Part shown: piece after piece, positions 8,705 to 17,702 of the stretch
Layout of the letters: every line of letters starts with the position of its first letter
Numbering within the stretch: position 1 is the stretch's first letter
Source: Bacillota bacterium
Lineage (GTDB): Bacteria > Bacillota > Clostridia > Lachnospirales > Lachnospiraceae
Reading direction: 5' to 3'
Length of the DNA stretch: 64,000 nt
NCBI GenBank assembly: GCA_023416695.1
Contig: JAEZGY010000067.1
Coordinates: 1 to 64,000 of the forward strand
Notes under the pieces: generated by a model
What the model was told of the DNA's origin: nothing
Databases searched by the model: none
Seen by the model: the letters and a program-made list of their open reading frames with translations, nothing else
Made by a program: the position numbers and the translations under genes

Positions 8705-9742
8705 ATGAGCGAGACACTAAGTAAGCAAAAAGGTAAACAGACAATTTTATTTGAACATGCTCCCTATATCATTGGCTATGCCTCCGTAGCAGGGAAAAAG
8801 GAGGGAGAAGGCCCTCTTGGTAATTATTTTGATTTAGTCGACCAAGATCCTATGTTTGGAATGAAAACATGGGAGGAGGCTGAAAGTAAGATGCAAAAAA
8901 TGGCCTGTGAGCTAGCAATCAAAAAGACAGGTCTTCAAAATAGTGATATTCGGTATCTGTTTGGTGGTGACTTACTAGGACAGCTGATAGCTACCTCTTT
9001 TGGTATCCTGTCACTAGATATTCCTATGTTTGGCATCTATGGTGCCTGCTCCACTATGGGTGAGGGCATTGGCTTAGCTTCTATGGCTATTGATGGTGGT
9101 TATGCAGATAAAACCATAGCAGTAACCTCCAGTCATTTCGCCAGTGCGGAAAAGCAGTTCCGTTTTCCATCAGCATACGGTAATCAAAGACCTTACTCTG
9201 CTACCTGGACGGTTACAGGAAGTGGTAGTGTCGTGCTATCAAAGGAAAAGACTGCTACCGCTTGTGGTGTAGTGGTCAAAGGTTTTACAACTGGGAAAAT
9301 AGTAGATTATGGTCTTAAGGATTCTATGAATATGGGAGCTTGTATGGCACCTGCAGCGTCTGGGGTAATTACTGCTAATCTCAAGGACTTAAATAGACAA
9401 CCAGAGTATTATGACAAGATTATCACAGGTGACTTAGGAACGGTTGGACGAGATATTACCTTTGATATCATGAAAGAAAATGGCTATGACATCAAAAATC
9501 AGTATATGGATTGTGGGATAGAAATCTTTGATCCAGAGAACCAAGATACCCATGCTGGAGGTAGCGGTTGTGGATGTTCTGCCATTACGTTAACTGGCTA
9601 TATTCTAGAGATGATGCGCCGTAAGAAGTGGAAGAGAGTGTTATTTGTTCCAACGGGAGCATTACTTTCTCCAACTAGTTATAATGAAGGACATTCTGTT
9701 CCTGGAATTGCTCATGGTGTTATTCTAGAAGTAGAAGAATAG
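8705..9742 (+). CDS. spoVAD: Stage V sporulation protein AD
   Basis: Thiolase-fold protein of 345 residues that binds dipicolinic acid in the SpoVA complex. It is recognised by full-length similarity to SpoVAD, with segments such as FEHAPYIIGYASVAGKKEG, FGIYGACSTMGEGIGLA and GGSGCGCSA, and by its place between spoVAC and spoVAE. The ATG at 8705 follows aggagga directly after the spoVAC stop. The length is normal and there is no sign of damage. Confidence 0.97.
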   Translation: MSETLSKQKGKQTILFEHAPYIIGYASVAGKKEGEGPLGNYFDLVDQDPMFGMKTWEEAESKMQKMACELAIKKTGLQNSDIRYLFGGDLLGQLIATSFGILSLDIPMFGIYGACSTMGEGIGLASMAIDGGYADKTIAVTSSHFASAEKQFRFPSAYGNQRPYSATWTVTGSGSVVLSKEKTATACGVVVKGFTTGKIVDYGLKDSMNMGACMAPAASGVITANLKDLNRQPEYYDKIITGDLGTVGRDITFDIMKENGYDIKNQYMDCGIEIFDPENQDTHAGGSGCGCSAITLTGYILEMMRRKKWKRVLFVPTGALLSPTSYNEGHSVPGIAHGVILEVEE

Positions 9743-9752
9743 GAGATATGGT

Positions 9753-10109
9753 ATGGATTATATAAAAGCATTTGTGATTGGTGGCTTAATCTGTGTCGTA
9801 GTACAGATTTTTATGGATAAAACCAAATTAATGCCTGGTCGCATCATGGTAGGATTAGTTTGCATTGGTGCTATATTGGGAGCAGTTGGATTATATGAGC
9901 CTTTTGCAAAATGGGCTGGTTGTGGAGCCACCGTACCTCTCTCTGGATTTGGCAACAACCTTTTTAAAGGAGTGAAGGAAGCAATAGACAAGGAAGGATT
10001 CATCGGTCTTTTTAAAGGTGGGTTTACGGCTTCAGCAGCAGGAATCTCAGCTGCAATTATCTTTGCATACTTAGCTTCCCTAATTTTTAAGACAAAGGAT
10101 AAGAAATAG
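9753..10109 (+). CDS. spoVAE: Stage V sporulation protein AE (AEb type)
   Basis: Membrane protein of 118 residues matching the SpoVAEb subunit, with about three to four helices and the motif FAKWAGCGATVPLSGFGN, which parallels that in SpoVAC. The ATG at 9753 is preceded by aggag (9741-9745). This is the last gene of the group; SpoVAEa and SpoVAF, found in Bacillus, are not next to it here. A weak terminator follows. Confidence 0.95.
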   Translation: MDYIKAFVIGGLICVVVQIFMDKTKLMPGRIMVGLVCIGAILGAVGLYEPFAKWAGCGATVPLSGFGNNLFKGVKEAIDKEGFIGLFKGGFTASAAGISAAIIFAYLASLIFKTKDKK

Positions 10110-10126
10110 AATAACCAACAAAGGGG

Positions 10127-10155
10127 GACAACTTTACAAAAAGTGTCTCTCTTAT
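10127..10155 (+). terminator. Probable terminator after spoVAE
   Basis: GACA-A-CTTT pairs with AAAGTGTC around a 4-base loop (10127-10147, one bulged A), followed by a T-rich stretch. Confidence 0.5.
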
Positions 10156-10185
10156 TTATTGTTTCATAAATACGGAATACAAGTA

Positions 10186-10232
10186 TTGACAAGATCAGAC
10201 TATTATAATAGTATAGACTATAGAAATAGTCT
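10186..10232 (+). promoter_or_regulatory. Promoter and twin operators of the blaI-type gene
   Basis: TTGACA (10186-10191), 17 bases, TAGTAT (10209-10214). A perfect 14-bp palindrome, ACTATTATAATAGT, lies at 10199-10212 over the -10 region. A second dyad with arms GACTAT and ATAGTC is at 10216-10231. Both share the half-site ACTAT. This fits autorepression by the BlaI-family protein encoded next. Confidence 0.75.
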
Positions 10233-10252
10233 GTTTTGAAAGGTTGATGGAA

Positions 10253-10609
10253 GTGAGTAAAAAAATATATGATAGTGAAATGAAAGTTATGGAGCTTGTA
10301 TGGGCCAATGAACCTGTCAGTGCAAAGGAACTAAGTATACTTGCAGCAGAGCAAATTGGCTGGAATAAGAACACAACCTATACTGTGTTAAAAAAGCTAG
10401 AAGCAAAGAACTACATAAAAAGAGAAGATCCCGGATTTATCTGTACCTCTTTGATTTCTCATGAGGACATTTGTAAACTAGAAACCAAAACTCTTATTGA
10501 CAAATTATTTGGAGGGTCGAAAAAGGCATTGTTCTCTGCACTATTAGAAGATGAGACTATGACAGAAGAAGAGTTTAAGCAGCTACGTGAAATGATTGAA
10601 AAGAGGTGA
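10253..10609 (+). CDS. BlaI/MecI-family transcriptional repressor
   Basis: Winged-helix repressor of about 118 residues with the BlaI pattern: KIYDSEMKVMELVWANEPVS at the start, the recognition region NKNTTYTVLKKLEAKNYIKR, and a helical dimerisation tail with FGGSKKALFSALL. Such repressors bind paired dyads and are cleaved through a partner M56 protease. TTG 10244 and ATG 10247 lie too close to gaaagg (10238-10243); GTG 10253 has better spacing, but ATG 10247 remains possible. The next gene is that partner protease. Two dyads cover its promoter. Confidence 0.93.
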   Translation: MSKKIYDSEMKVMELVWANEPVSAKELSILAAEQIGWNKNTTYTVLKKLEAKNYIKREDPGFICTSLISHEDICKLETKTLIDKLFGGSKKALFSALLEDETMTEEEFKQLREMIEKR

Positions 10610-10613
10610 TTGT

Positions 10614-11522
10614 TTGCTAGATGATGTTTTCTATTGGCTTTTTAATATGAGTATATCAGCGACTATCGTTGGTATTATTGTAATGCTAATTGGGAAAGTG
10701 AAAAAACTACCACGACGTTTTGCCTATCTCTTATGGGTGATACCATTCTTTAGAATGTGGATTCCTATTGGAATTGCAGGAAAGTATAGCTTGATGTCAC
10801 TGATCTCACAGTTTGCAACAAAAACCGTCGTCGTATATCAAGGATATCAAACCTTATCGATTTCCAACAGTGTAATGGCAGCCGATAGCTATTTTCCTAT
10901 CACCTATAAGGAAGACCTTCTTAAGGATATCTTCCATATAGCTTCAGGGATTTGGATGGTAGGAGCAGTAGCTATGCTCATCGTTGTTTTCGTACTATAT
11001 TATGTTACCATAAAGGAACTAAGGGATGCTATACGGGATCATGATAATATCTATTTTTCTGACAAAATCACCTCACCAGCTGTATATGGCATAATAAGAC
11101 CTAAAATAATTCTTCCCCATAATTATATACATAAAGACCTAAAATATATAATTGCCCACGAACAAGCACACATCAATCGCCTAGACAATCTATGGCGTAT
11201 CCTAGCTTTTATTAGTGTTGCTATTCACTGGTTTAACCCATTTTCCTGGCTCTTTTTAAAGCATTTTCTTGAAGAAACAGAGCTAGCCTGTGATGAAAGA
11301 GTACTTAAAAAGTTTGGGGAAAGCGAAAAGAAGGAATATGCACTAAATCTTATTAACTGCGCCGAGCATACGACTCTATTTGCATCTTCCTTTGGAGGAG
11401 CAAAGGTGAAAATCCGAGTAGAGAGTATTTTGTCATACAGGAAGCTGTCTTTTGCTTCCACCGTATGTTTTGTTGCATTGGTACTAGCCATCGGATATGT
11501 TTTGTTGATGAATGCCATGTAA
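10614..11522 (+). CDS. M56-family membrane metalloprotease (BlaR1/MecR1-like, no sensor domain)
   Basis: Integral membrane zinc protease of 302 residues. Several membrane helices surround the zinc motif HEQAH (residues 182-186), with ACDERVL downstream as the family's third-ligand region. In BlaR1 the protease cuts BlaI when an external sensor binds beta-lactam; here the protein ends with a last membrane helix and has no extracellular penicillin-binding domain, so the signal is unknown. TTG at 10614 is chosen because agaggtg (10602-10608) precedes it. It begins four bases after the repressor gene stops. Confidence 0.88.
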   Translation: MLDDVFYWLFNMSISATIVGIIVMLIGKVKKLPRRFAYLLWVIPFFRMWIPIGIAGKYSLMSLISQFATKTVVVYQGYQTLSISNSVMAADSYFPITYKEDLLKDIFHIASGIWMVGAVAMLIVVFVLYYVTIKELRDAIRDHDNIYFSDKITSPAVYGIIRPKIILPHNYIHKDLKYIIAHEQAHINRLDNLWRILAFISVAIHWFNPFSWLFLKHFLEETELACDERVLKKFGESEKKEYALNLINCAEHTTLFASSFGGAKVKIRVESILSYRKLSFASTVCFVALVLAIGYVLLMNAM

Positions 11523-11537
11523 AGAAAGGAAAGTATT

Positions 11538-12494
11538 ATGAAGAAATCCTTTAAGAGGTTCTACCTATTTTCGCTAGTTGGACTTATCTTAATATCTTAT
11601 TATCCTTTGCATATGGGAGTAAAGGTTATATTAGATATGATTAGGAATGGAACGGTATTAAGTGAGAATTATCCAAAGTATATAATTCCGTACACACCAA
11701 TTAGTTTGTCAGTAATTGTAGGGGTTTTACTCCTTCCGATACTTATAAAAGTTGTAAAAAGATTTGCATTATTGGTTGCGTCTGGCTTATCAATAGGGGT
11801 GTTTTTTCTCTCAGAGGTGCTGTTAGAAAATCAGGTTATTGTGACTTCGACAGTAGAGACTACACTAGAGAGTTGGCAGATGTATATGTGCTATATACCA
11901 CCAGACTCTTACGAAACACGTACTTGGAGAGCTGTGGATGTATTGATTGGAGAGTATAGCCCGGGTTTTAAGATACATTTTTACATCATATCCATGGTCA
12001 TCATTTTAGCATTGCTTAATTGCTTTTATGGGTTTGCACAGATCATAATGTCAGGTGATAGGAAGAGACTAAAAGCCTTAGTTATGCAATCTATCTCCAC
12101 GGGGGTTTTTCTAGGACTTTGTATCTTTGCCTGTTTTACCGCCTTTTTTAGAAAAGGAGAGATTACAGTATCTATAGTTTCCGCTTTTTTAATGAGTATC
12201 TTCTTCGTTACTTTTGGGGTTACTACGGGCATCTATGTGGGATCTTTTTTACATGGAAGGAAAAAATCGTTGTCGGTATTGTTTCCTGCAATCGTTTCTT
12301 CTCTTGTTACCTTAGTCATGTATCTAGGGGAAATGATTTTGCTAAGTGGTAACTTATATCGATTTGGAATAGGGTTATTTTTTGACCGAATGGGAAGTAT
12401 AGTGTTAGCTCCGGTGGATGTATTCGTCATATTGCTTTCTGGCATAGTATGTGCATTGATTATGACAGTTGTAGATAGAACTACACGGACTTAA
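11538..12494 (+). CDS. Polytopic membrane protein of unknown function
   Basis: A 318-residue hydrophobic protein with about seven to eight membrane helices and an extracellular-looking loop at about residues 100-135 containing YMCYIPPDSYETRTW. I do not recognise the family. It starts 15 bases after the M56 protease gene behind agaaagga, so it is probably a member of the BlaI-controlled operon and could be part of the stress output or signal reception. Confidence 0.75.
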   Translation: MKKSFKRFYLFSLVGLILISYYPLHMGVKVILDMIRNGTVLSENYPKYIIPYTPISLSVIVGVLLLPILIKVVKRFALLVASGLSIGVFFLSEVLLENQVIVTSTVETTLESWQMYMCYIPPDSYETRTWRAVDVLIGEYSPGFKIHFYIISMVIILALLNCFYGFAQIIMSGDRKRLKALVMQSISTGVFLGLCIFACFTAFFRKGEITVSIVSAFLMSIFFVTFGVTTGIYVGSFLHGRKKSLSVLFPAIVSSLVTLVMYLGEMILLSGNLYRFGIGLFFDRMGSIVLAPVDVFVILLSGIVCALIMTVVDRTTRT

Positions 12495-12536
12495 AGTAAC
12501 AATTACTATCAATAGGTAGGTTGAAAGGGGTGGATC

Positions 12537-12953
12537 ATGAAGAAATCTTTAATTGTATTAATGCTATTTGTAGCTTGTATACTAGTAGGTTGTAAAAATA
12601 AGAACAGTACAGGGATAAATGACACGACAAAAGCATCACAGGAGCCTAAAAAGGAATCAGAATATATGCTAGAAGACCCAACAGGGGGACTATCCTTTAA
12701 GTCGTCTAAAAATAAACCATATACCGTAAATGATGATGGTACTTATTCAAGAGGGGCATGCATTTACAAATATAAGGTAAAAGTTTTCGGTCCAACTAGG
12801 AATTCCTATGATAAAGGTCGATTTTGGTTTGAAGTTTTGACAAATAAAGAAGTGTTAACGTACGAAGAATTGGAATGGAGTTTACTGAGTAATCAATATA
12901 ATCCGCTAGATGAAAAAGAAACAGTTATTATTGGCTCAGGTGTCTTGGAATAG
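12537..12953 (+). CDS. Lipoprotein of unknown function
   Basis: A 138-residue predicted lipoprotein. A basic start and hydrophobic stretch lead to the lipobox LVGC, with the lipid-anchored Cys at residue 19, then a polar Ser/Thr/Lys linker and a small domain with Tyr- and Trp-rich strands. No family is recognised. It follows the membrane protein by about 40 bases with gaaagggg ahead of the ATG, so it probably belongs to the same transcription unit. Confidence 0.75.
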   Translation: MKKSLIVLMLFVACILVGCKNKNSTGINDTTKASQEPKKESEYMLEDPTGGLSFKSSKNKPYTVNDDGTYSRGACIYKYKVKVFGPTRNSYDKGRFWFEVLTNKEVLTYEELEWSLLSNQYNPLDEKETVIIGSGVLE

Positions 12954-13022
12954 TATAGGATGACATTATTATCTATTCATCAATCAAGTTTCAAAGTTTT
13001 GGTATAAAGGGAGGGTTTCAAT

Positions 13023-13493
13023 ATGAAAAAGGGAATCATCTTAACGATTATGATAGGTATGCTTCTTACTTGTAATATTGGTTGTAGTAGTGAGAAGAAA
13101 CCAGCAGTAGTGCCAACCAAAGAGGTAAAACCAACTATAGTGCCAACTAAAGAAGAGAATCGCTCTAGTGAGTTAAGTAAACTGAAAGAGAGAGTGCCAG
13201 AGTATTTTGTACTAAATACGACGAAAGGCCTTAAAGTGTACGTTTGGCAAATGGCACCAAACTCATATTCCTTTGGTTTGGTAAGCGGTACCAATAAAGT
13301 TGCAGAAAACGAGGGATTATTGGTGCTTAGGGGTGTCAGCTTAGAGGAAATGAAGCTAATACTTTCTACCTATAATGTGCCACGAGAGCAGATTACTATC
13401 AAGTCATATTATAACCCAATTTCAAGCTATGCGGGAATATTTGATGATAGTTATATTGATAAGTTGTATCATGAATTTGGATTGAGAGATTAA
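13023..13493 (+). CDS. Lipoprotein, first of a tandem pair
   Basis: A 156-residue lipoprotein with lipobox NIGC (Cys21), a linker that repeats the unit VPTKE, and a C-terminal domain with VPEYFVLNTTKGL and a FDDSYIDKLYHEFGL end. Its nearest relative in the window is the next gene, of identical length, with almost the same signal peptide at DNA level. The pair clearly arose by duplication. Function is unknown; the surface location is inferred from the lipobox. Confidence 0.8.
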   Translation: MKKGIILTIMIGMLLTCNIGCSSEKKPAVVPTKEVKPTIVPTKEENRSSELSKLKERVPEYFVLNTTKGLKVYVWQMAPNSYSFGLVSGTNKVAENEGLLVLRGVSLEEMKLILSTYNVPREQITIKSYYNPISSYAGIFDDSYIDKLYHEFGLRD

Positions 13494-13542
13494 GAATAAG
13501 GTTGTTATTAGGTGGATTATAGTTTGAGGGGAGGGCTTTATT

Positions 13543-14013
13543 ATGAAAAAGGGAATCATCTTAACGCTTATGATAGGTATGCTTCTTACTTGTAATATTG
13601 GTTGTAGTAGTGAGAAAAAGCCGGATATAGTGCCAACTAAAGAAGAGAAACCAACTGTAGCGCCAACCAAAGAGGACAACAGCTCTGGTGAGTTAAGTAG
13701 ACTGAAAGAGAAGGTACCAGAGTATTTTAATCTTAATACAACGAAAGGCCTTGAAGTATGTGTTTGTTATATGTCAAAAGATGCTTGTACTTATGGTTTG
13801 TTTAGTGGTACAAATCGAGGGGTAACAGCCTTGGAATTGATGAAGTTAAAGGGTGTCAATTTAGAGGAAATGAAGTTAATACTATCTACCTATGATTTGC
13901 CAAAGGATCATATAACTGTCATACCATATCAACATCCAGTTTCAAGCCATATGCTTATATTTGATGATGCTGATATCGATAAATTATATGATATGCTAGG
14001 ATTAACAAACTAA
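13543..14013 (+). CDS. Lipoprotein, second of a tandem pair
   Basis: Paralogue of the preceding gene, also 156 residues. The first 25 or so codons are nearly identical between the two, the VPTKE-type linker is rearranged, and the mature domain has diverged (for example VCVCYMSKDACTYGL against VYVWQMAPNSYSFGL), gaining cysteines. The end FDDADIDKLYDMLGL aligns with FDDSYIDKLYHEFGL. A strong terminator shared with the convergent penicillin-binding protein gene follows. Confidence 0.8.
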   Translation: MKKGIILTLMIGMLLTCNIGCSSEKKPDIVPTKEEKPTVAPTKEDNSSGELSRLKEKVPEYFNLNTTKGLEVCVCYMSKDACTYGLFSGTNRGVTALELMKLKGVNLEEMKLILSTYDLPKDHITVIPYQHPVSSHMLIFDDADIDKLYDMLGLTN

Positions 14014-14021
14014 GAACGAAA

Positions 14022-14051
14022 AAAGGGTTGCCATCTTTACGGCAACCCTTT
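14022..14051. terminator. Bidirectional terminator
   Basis: An 11-bp perfect stem, 14022-14032 with 14041-14051, with A-run on the left and T-run on the right. It serves the lipoprotein genes and the convergent penicillin-binding protein gene. Confidence 0.9.
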
Positions 14052-14061
14052 AAATATCTTA

Positions 14062-16740
14062 TTATTCACTAGTATCCTCTTCGGTACCACCCTCAGGCGC
14101 TTTATCATCTACAATAGGTGGTGCCATTGGGTTAGTACTTGGAATTATAGGAGGTGTAGTCGTTCCTCCTGATGGATCCTCGCTAGGAATGGATGCTCCA
14201 TGTTCGTGTAGCTTACAGTAATCTGTATCAAATCCGATAGGCAATACATATGGAGTATCGTCTGTTTCGGAGGTTTCTGCTTTTATTAAATACACTTTTT
14301 CCTCTGTATTTGGACAGAACGCTGTAGCACGTTTTAAGGTATCCTTACAAATAGTATAAGCTACATGACAGCTACAAAACTCAGTTGGTACAGTACCAGC
14401 TGCAAAATACTCTGTCTTTACAGCAGAACCACCTTCAGCATGATCACAAAGACCTTCTATAGCCAACTTTCCACATTTCGTACAGATAGTGGCGGATTTA
14501 ATTGTATCTGGTTTAGCAAAATCCTTATATTCTAGATTTTCATGAATCTTATTCATAATAGCAGTCCAGATCTTTTTGTGGAAGTTACTATTTTTAAGTT
14601 CCTTACTATAATCATAACCACACCAAATAGTTGCAGTATAGTATGGTGTATAACCAGAGAACCAAATATCAGCAGAATTAGACGTAGTACCTGTCTTACC
14701 TGCAATTGGAATAGTACTGTTGTTGAATTTAATTCCAGATCCTGTTCCGCCAGCACTTACAACGTCTTTCATAGCATCTGTTAATAACCAAGCTGTGGAT
14801 GCTTTCATTACTTGTTTAGATTCTGAGGAATTTTCTAAAAGAACATTTCCTTCACTATCTGTAATTTTAGTGTAGAAAATAGGACTTTGATAGATTCCAC
14901 CATTTGCCATAGATGCATAGGCTGCATTCAGCTCAAGGTTTGTAACACCATCTGTAATACCACCAAGTGCTAATGGAAGACCAATATCACTATAGGACTT
15001 ACCATTTTCCTCAACCCTATTCTCAACTAGGGTGGTAAAGCCAAGGTTAAGAAGATAGTCGAAGCCTACTTGAGGAGTGATATCTGCTAAGGTTTTTACT
15101 GTTACAACGTTCATAGAACGTTTAATTGCCTGTCTTAAGGTAGTCAAACCTTTGTAATCGTTTTTACCAGACCAGTTATTTACTAAGTCTTTTGTACCTG
15201 GGTAGTAAAATTCTGCATCATCCTGAACGGTAGCTAAGGTCATATTGCCTCGATCTAGTGCAGGTAGATACGTAGATAATATTTTAAAACAAGAACCAGG
15301 CTGTCTAGTGGTGTTTGTTGCACGATTTAATGTTAAGTTACCAGTTTTCTCACCACGACCACCAACGATTGCTTTAACAAAACCAGTATGCTGATCCATA
15401 ATGGAGAAAGAAACCTGTGGTTCTAGAGTAAAGTTATACTTCTCACCTAGAATCTCATCCCCTTCCTTTATTACATGAGCTTTAAATTTCTCAATGTAAG
15501 GTAGGGCTTCCTCTTCATTATCAAAGTAAAGGTCAAATTTTTTATCTTTTAATTCGTTATTAACAAAAAGTTTAATGTGTCCTTCTGAATAGTTAGTTAC
15601 TGTTTCATCCTTATGCTGAATAGATAGAGCGTAAGTGAGAGAATACTCTGTACTGTTTGGATAGTAGTCCATATCATTGATGACAGAGTCACAGATATTC
15701 TGCATGGAGCTATCCTGTGTGGTATAGATACGAAGACCACCCTTATAAATTTTATTTGTAGCCTGAGTAGTAGTATAACCTAATTTTTCTACAAGATCGT
15801 TTGTTACCTGTTCAATAAGTTCATCTACAAAGTAGGAATTATATTTGTAGCTACTTGAAATCATAACATTGGTTTCATGTATTCTAGTATATACATCATC
15901 AGCCATAGCTTCATCGTATTCATTTTGATTAATCATATCTAGTTCCAACATCTTCTTTAATACCTCTGTTCGACGTTTGGAATTGGTCTCCGGATTGGTA
16001 ATCGGATTTAAGTTTGTTGGACTTTGTGTAATACTGGCTACTACTGCAGCCTCAGACAATGTAAGTTCCCACACATTCTTGTTGAAATAACGCTTGGATG
16101 CTGTCTGAACTCCGAGAGTGTTAGCACCTAGGTTAATGGTATTTAAATAGTTCTCTAATATCTTGTCCTTAGGCATAATATTCTCTAATTTAACTGCTAG
16201 ATACTGTTCTTGTATCTTACGTTTAAAACTAAGAACTAGATTATTTTCATTACCGCCGTCAAAGACTTGATTTTTTAAAAGTTGTTGGGTGATTGTACTG
16301 GCACCCTGGCTAAAGCCCCCACTCCCTAGACCAGAAAAGAAAGCTCTAAACATACCACGTATGTCAATACCATTGTGTTTTCTAAATCTTTCGTCTTCAA
16401 TTGCTATAAAAGCGTTTTGCACTGTCTCAGGAATTTTATCTATCGTGACATATTCTCTGTTGGCATCTGAACCAACCAATGTCTGAAGTACATTACCATC
16501 AGTATCGTATAAATAGGTACGAAATCCGGAAGGAGAAAGATCTAAGCCCTCAATATCCGGTGCATTATCAACTAATCCACTGACCACACCATACACAGAT
16601 GTTGCACCAACAAGTATCAGCAGTACAACTGCTACTAAAAAAGTTCTATATATAATAATATTTGTCTTTTTTACAAGTTTGGAAGATGCGGATTGAATTT
16701 TTTGCTGCTTTTCAATAGTTCCTTTCTTGCTAAAATTCAT
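14062..16740 (-). CDS. Class A penicillin-binding protein (PBP1A type)
   Basis: Bifunctional peptidoglycan synthase of 892 residues. One membrane helix (about 28-52) is followed by a GT51 glycosyltransferase domain with AIEDERFRKHNGID and GASTITQQLLKN, then a transpeptidase domain with the SxxK nucleophile in PGSCFK (about residue 482), an RSMN motif and KTGT (about 680). The C-terminal part has a Cys-rich segment (CTKCGKLAIEGLC and following) and a Pro/Thr/Glu-rich tail. It is transcribed alone from a good promoter at 16808-16836, with aggaggt before the start. Confidence 0.96.
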   Translation of the reverse strand: MNFSKKGTIEKQQKIQSASSKLVKKTNIIIYRTFLVAVVLLILVGATSVYGVVSGLVDNAPDIEGLDLSPSGFRTYLYDTDGNVLQTLVGSDANREYVTIDKIPETVQNAFIAIEDERFRKHNGIDIRGMFRAFFSGLGSGGFSQGASTITQQLLKNQVFDGGNENNLVLSFKRKIQEQYLAVKLENIMPKDKILENYLNTINLGANTLGVQTASKRYFNKNVWELTLSEAAVVASITQSPTNLNPITNPETNSKRRTEVLKKMLELDMINQNEYDEAMADDVYTRIHETNVMISSSYKYNSYFVDELIEQVTNDLVEKLGYTTTQATNKIYKGGLRIYTTQDSSMQNICDSVINDMDYYPNSTEYSLTYALSIQHKDETVTNYSEGHIKLFVNNELKDKKFDLYFDNEEEALPYIEKFKAHVIKEGDEILGEKYNFTLEPQVSFSIMDQHTGFVKAIVGGRGEKTGNLTLNRATNTTRQPGSCFKILSTYLPALDRGNMTLATVQDDAEFYYPGTKDLVNNWSGKNDYKGLTTLRQAIKRSMNVVTVKTLADITPQVGFDYLLNLGFTTLVENRVEENGKSYSDIGLPLALGGITDGVTNLELNAAYASMANGGIYQSPIFYTKITDSEGNVLLENSSESKQVMKASTAWLLTDAMKDVVSAGGTGSGIKFNNSTIPIAGKTGTTSNSADIWFSGYTPYYTATIWCGYDYSKELKNSNFHKKIWTAIMNKIHENLEYKDFAKPDTIKSATICTKCGKLAIEGLCDHAEGGSAVKTEYFAAGTVPTEFCSCHVAYTICKDTLKRATAFCPNTEEKVYLIKAETSETDDTPYVLPIGFDTDYCKLHEHGASIPSEDPSGGTTTPPIIPSTNPMAPPIVDDKAPEGGTEEDTSE

Positions 16741-16807
16741 AATAACCTCCTATCATAATCGGGGTACGATTATAAATGTTTATAGCTTTCTTATAAAACA
16801 CTTTTCA

Positions 16808-16836
16808 ATTATAGCAAATAATAACTTCTAATTCAA
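16808..16836 (-). promoter_or_regulatory. Sigma-A promoter of the PBP gene
   Basis: On the minus strand, TTGAAT (16831-16836), 17-base spacer, TATAAT (16808-16813), about 65 bases before the start codon. Confidence 0.75.
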
Positions 16837-17220
16837 GAACGCCTTCTTCATCATGTGTTTATATGCTCTATTACATTCTTTTGCCCATTGATTAGACTAT
16901 AAAATACTATCTCCTTTTATATAGAATTAAAATAATTATACTACTTCTTAATACTTATGAAAAGTATATTGTAGACAAGGGTAACGCATAAGAAGCCTAC
17001 ATAACAAAGTAAGGTACTTATTTCTCTCATCTTAGGTATTATCCTGTAATTATTACATTATTAATGTTTCTAACAGGTATAGTATTAACAATAAATCCAT
17101 GGGTAAGGGTGGTGTGTAGGGAATCAACACGAAATAGTTAAGATGATAAGAATATTGGTTAGATTACAGTGTTATGTCACATATTAAAAAAAGATGTAGA
17201 ATAATTTTACAATAAATAGG
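16837..17220. other. AT-rich gap with no gene seen
   Basis: About 380 bases between the divergent promoters of the PBP gene and the DUF6514 gene. No convincing reading frame, RNA fold or repeat was found. Confidence 0.6.
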
Positions 17221-17249
17221 TTGAATTACCAATTTTCTTAACGTATAAT
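17221..17249 (+). promoter_or_regulatory. Sigma-A promoter
   Basis: TTGAAT (17221-17226), 17-base spacer, TATAAT (17244-17249), upstream of the DUF6514-like gene. Confidence 0.75.
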
Positions 17250-17332
17250 TTAAGAAGTACATATTTTATAATCATCTCTGGTATGTTGGGGGACTTGCTG
17301 GAAAAACTGTGATTAGGAAAGGACTAATGGGG

Positions 17333-17629
17333 ATGTATGTAACAAAGAAAATTTATAGGCAGACTAGACAACTTATTACAGAAGACGAGCATAGCTTTAA
17401 GTTGAATTATTTTATCACTCAGAGACAAAGTGAAGATGATGAGAAGTTAATCTATGGTATAGCAGTAACAAAAGAGGCAAGCGGTGTTTTTGAAGAGGAG
17501 ATAGTAGACAACGTATCTTATCTCCAAGAGGATGCTGAGGGTATCCTAGTTACGCTAGCAGATAATCTTGTAACCCCAATATGCTTAATCGAAATAGTTG
17601 ATGATTTAATAACGAAAAAGACAAGTTGA
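17333..17629 (+). CDS. DUF6514-like small protein
   Basis: A small protein of 98 residues that begins MYVTKKIYRQTRQL and carries YGIAVTK and a C-terminal TPICLIEIVDDL, the layout of the clostridial DUF6514 family of unknown function. Starts at GTG 17309 and ATG 17327 are possible in the same frame, but aggaaagga (17315-17323) has the best spacing to the ATG at 17333. It has its own promoter and is a single-gene unit. Confidence 0.75.
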   Translation: MYVTKKIYRQTRQLITEDEHSFKLNYFITQRQSEDDEKLIYGIAVTKEASGVFEEEIVDNVSYLQEDAEGILVTLADNLVTPICLIEIVDDLITKKTS

Positions 17630-17664
17630 TAGGTTGATTTTTGGTAGATAATATATATAGTATA

Positions 17665-17673
17665 TGCTATAAT
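17665..17673 (+). promoter_or_regulatory. Extended -10 promoter element
   Basis: TGCTATAAT just upstream of the YigZ-type gene; no clear -35 at the right distance, as is usual for extended -10 promoters. Confidence 0.55.
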
Positions 17674-17702
17674 AACTCCATAGCTTTTAAGGAGGAACCG
17701 CT

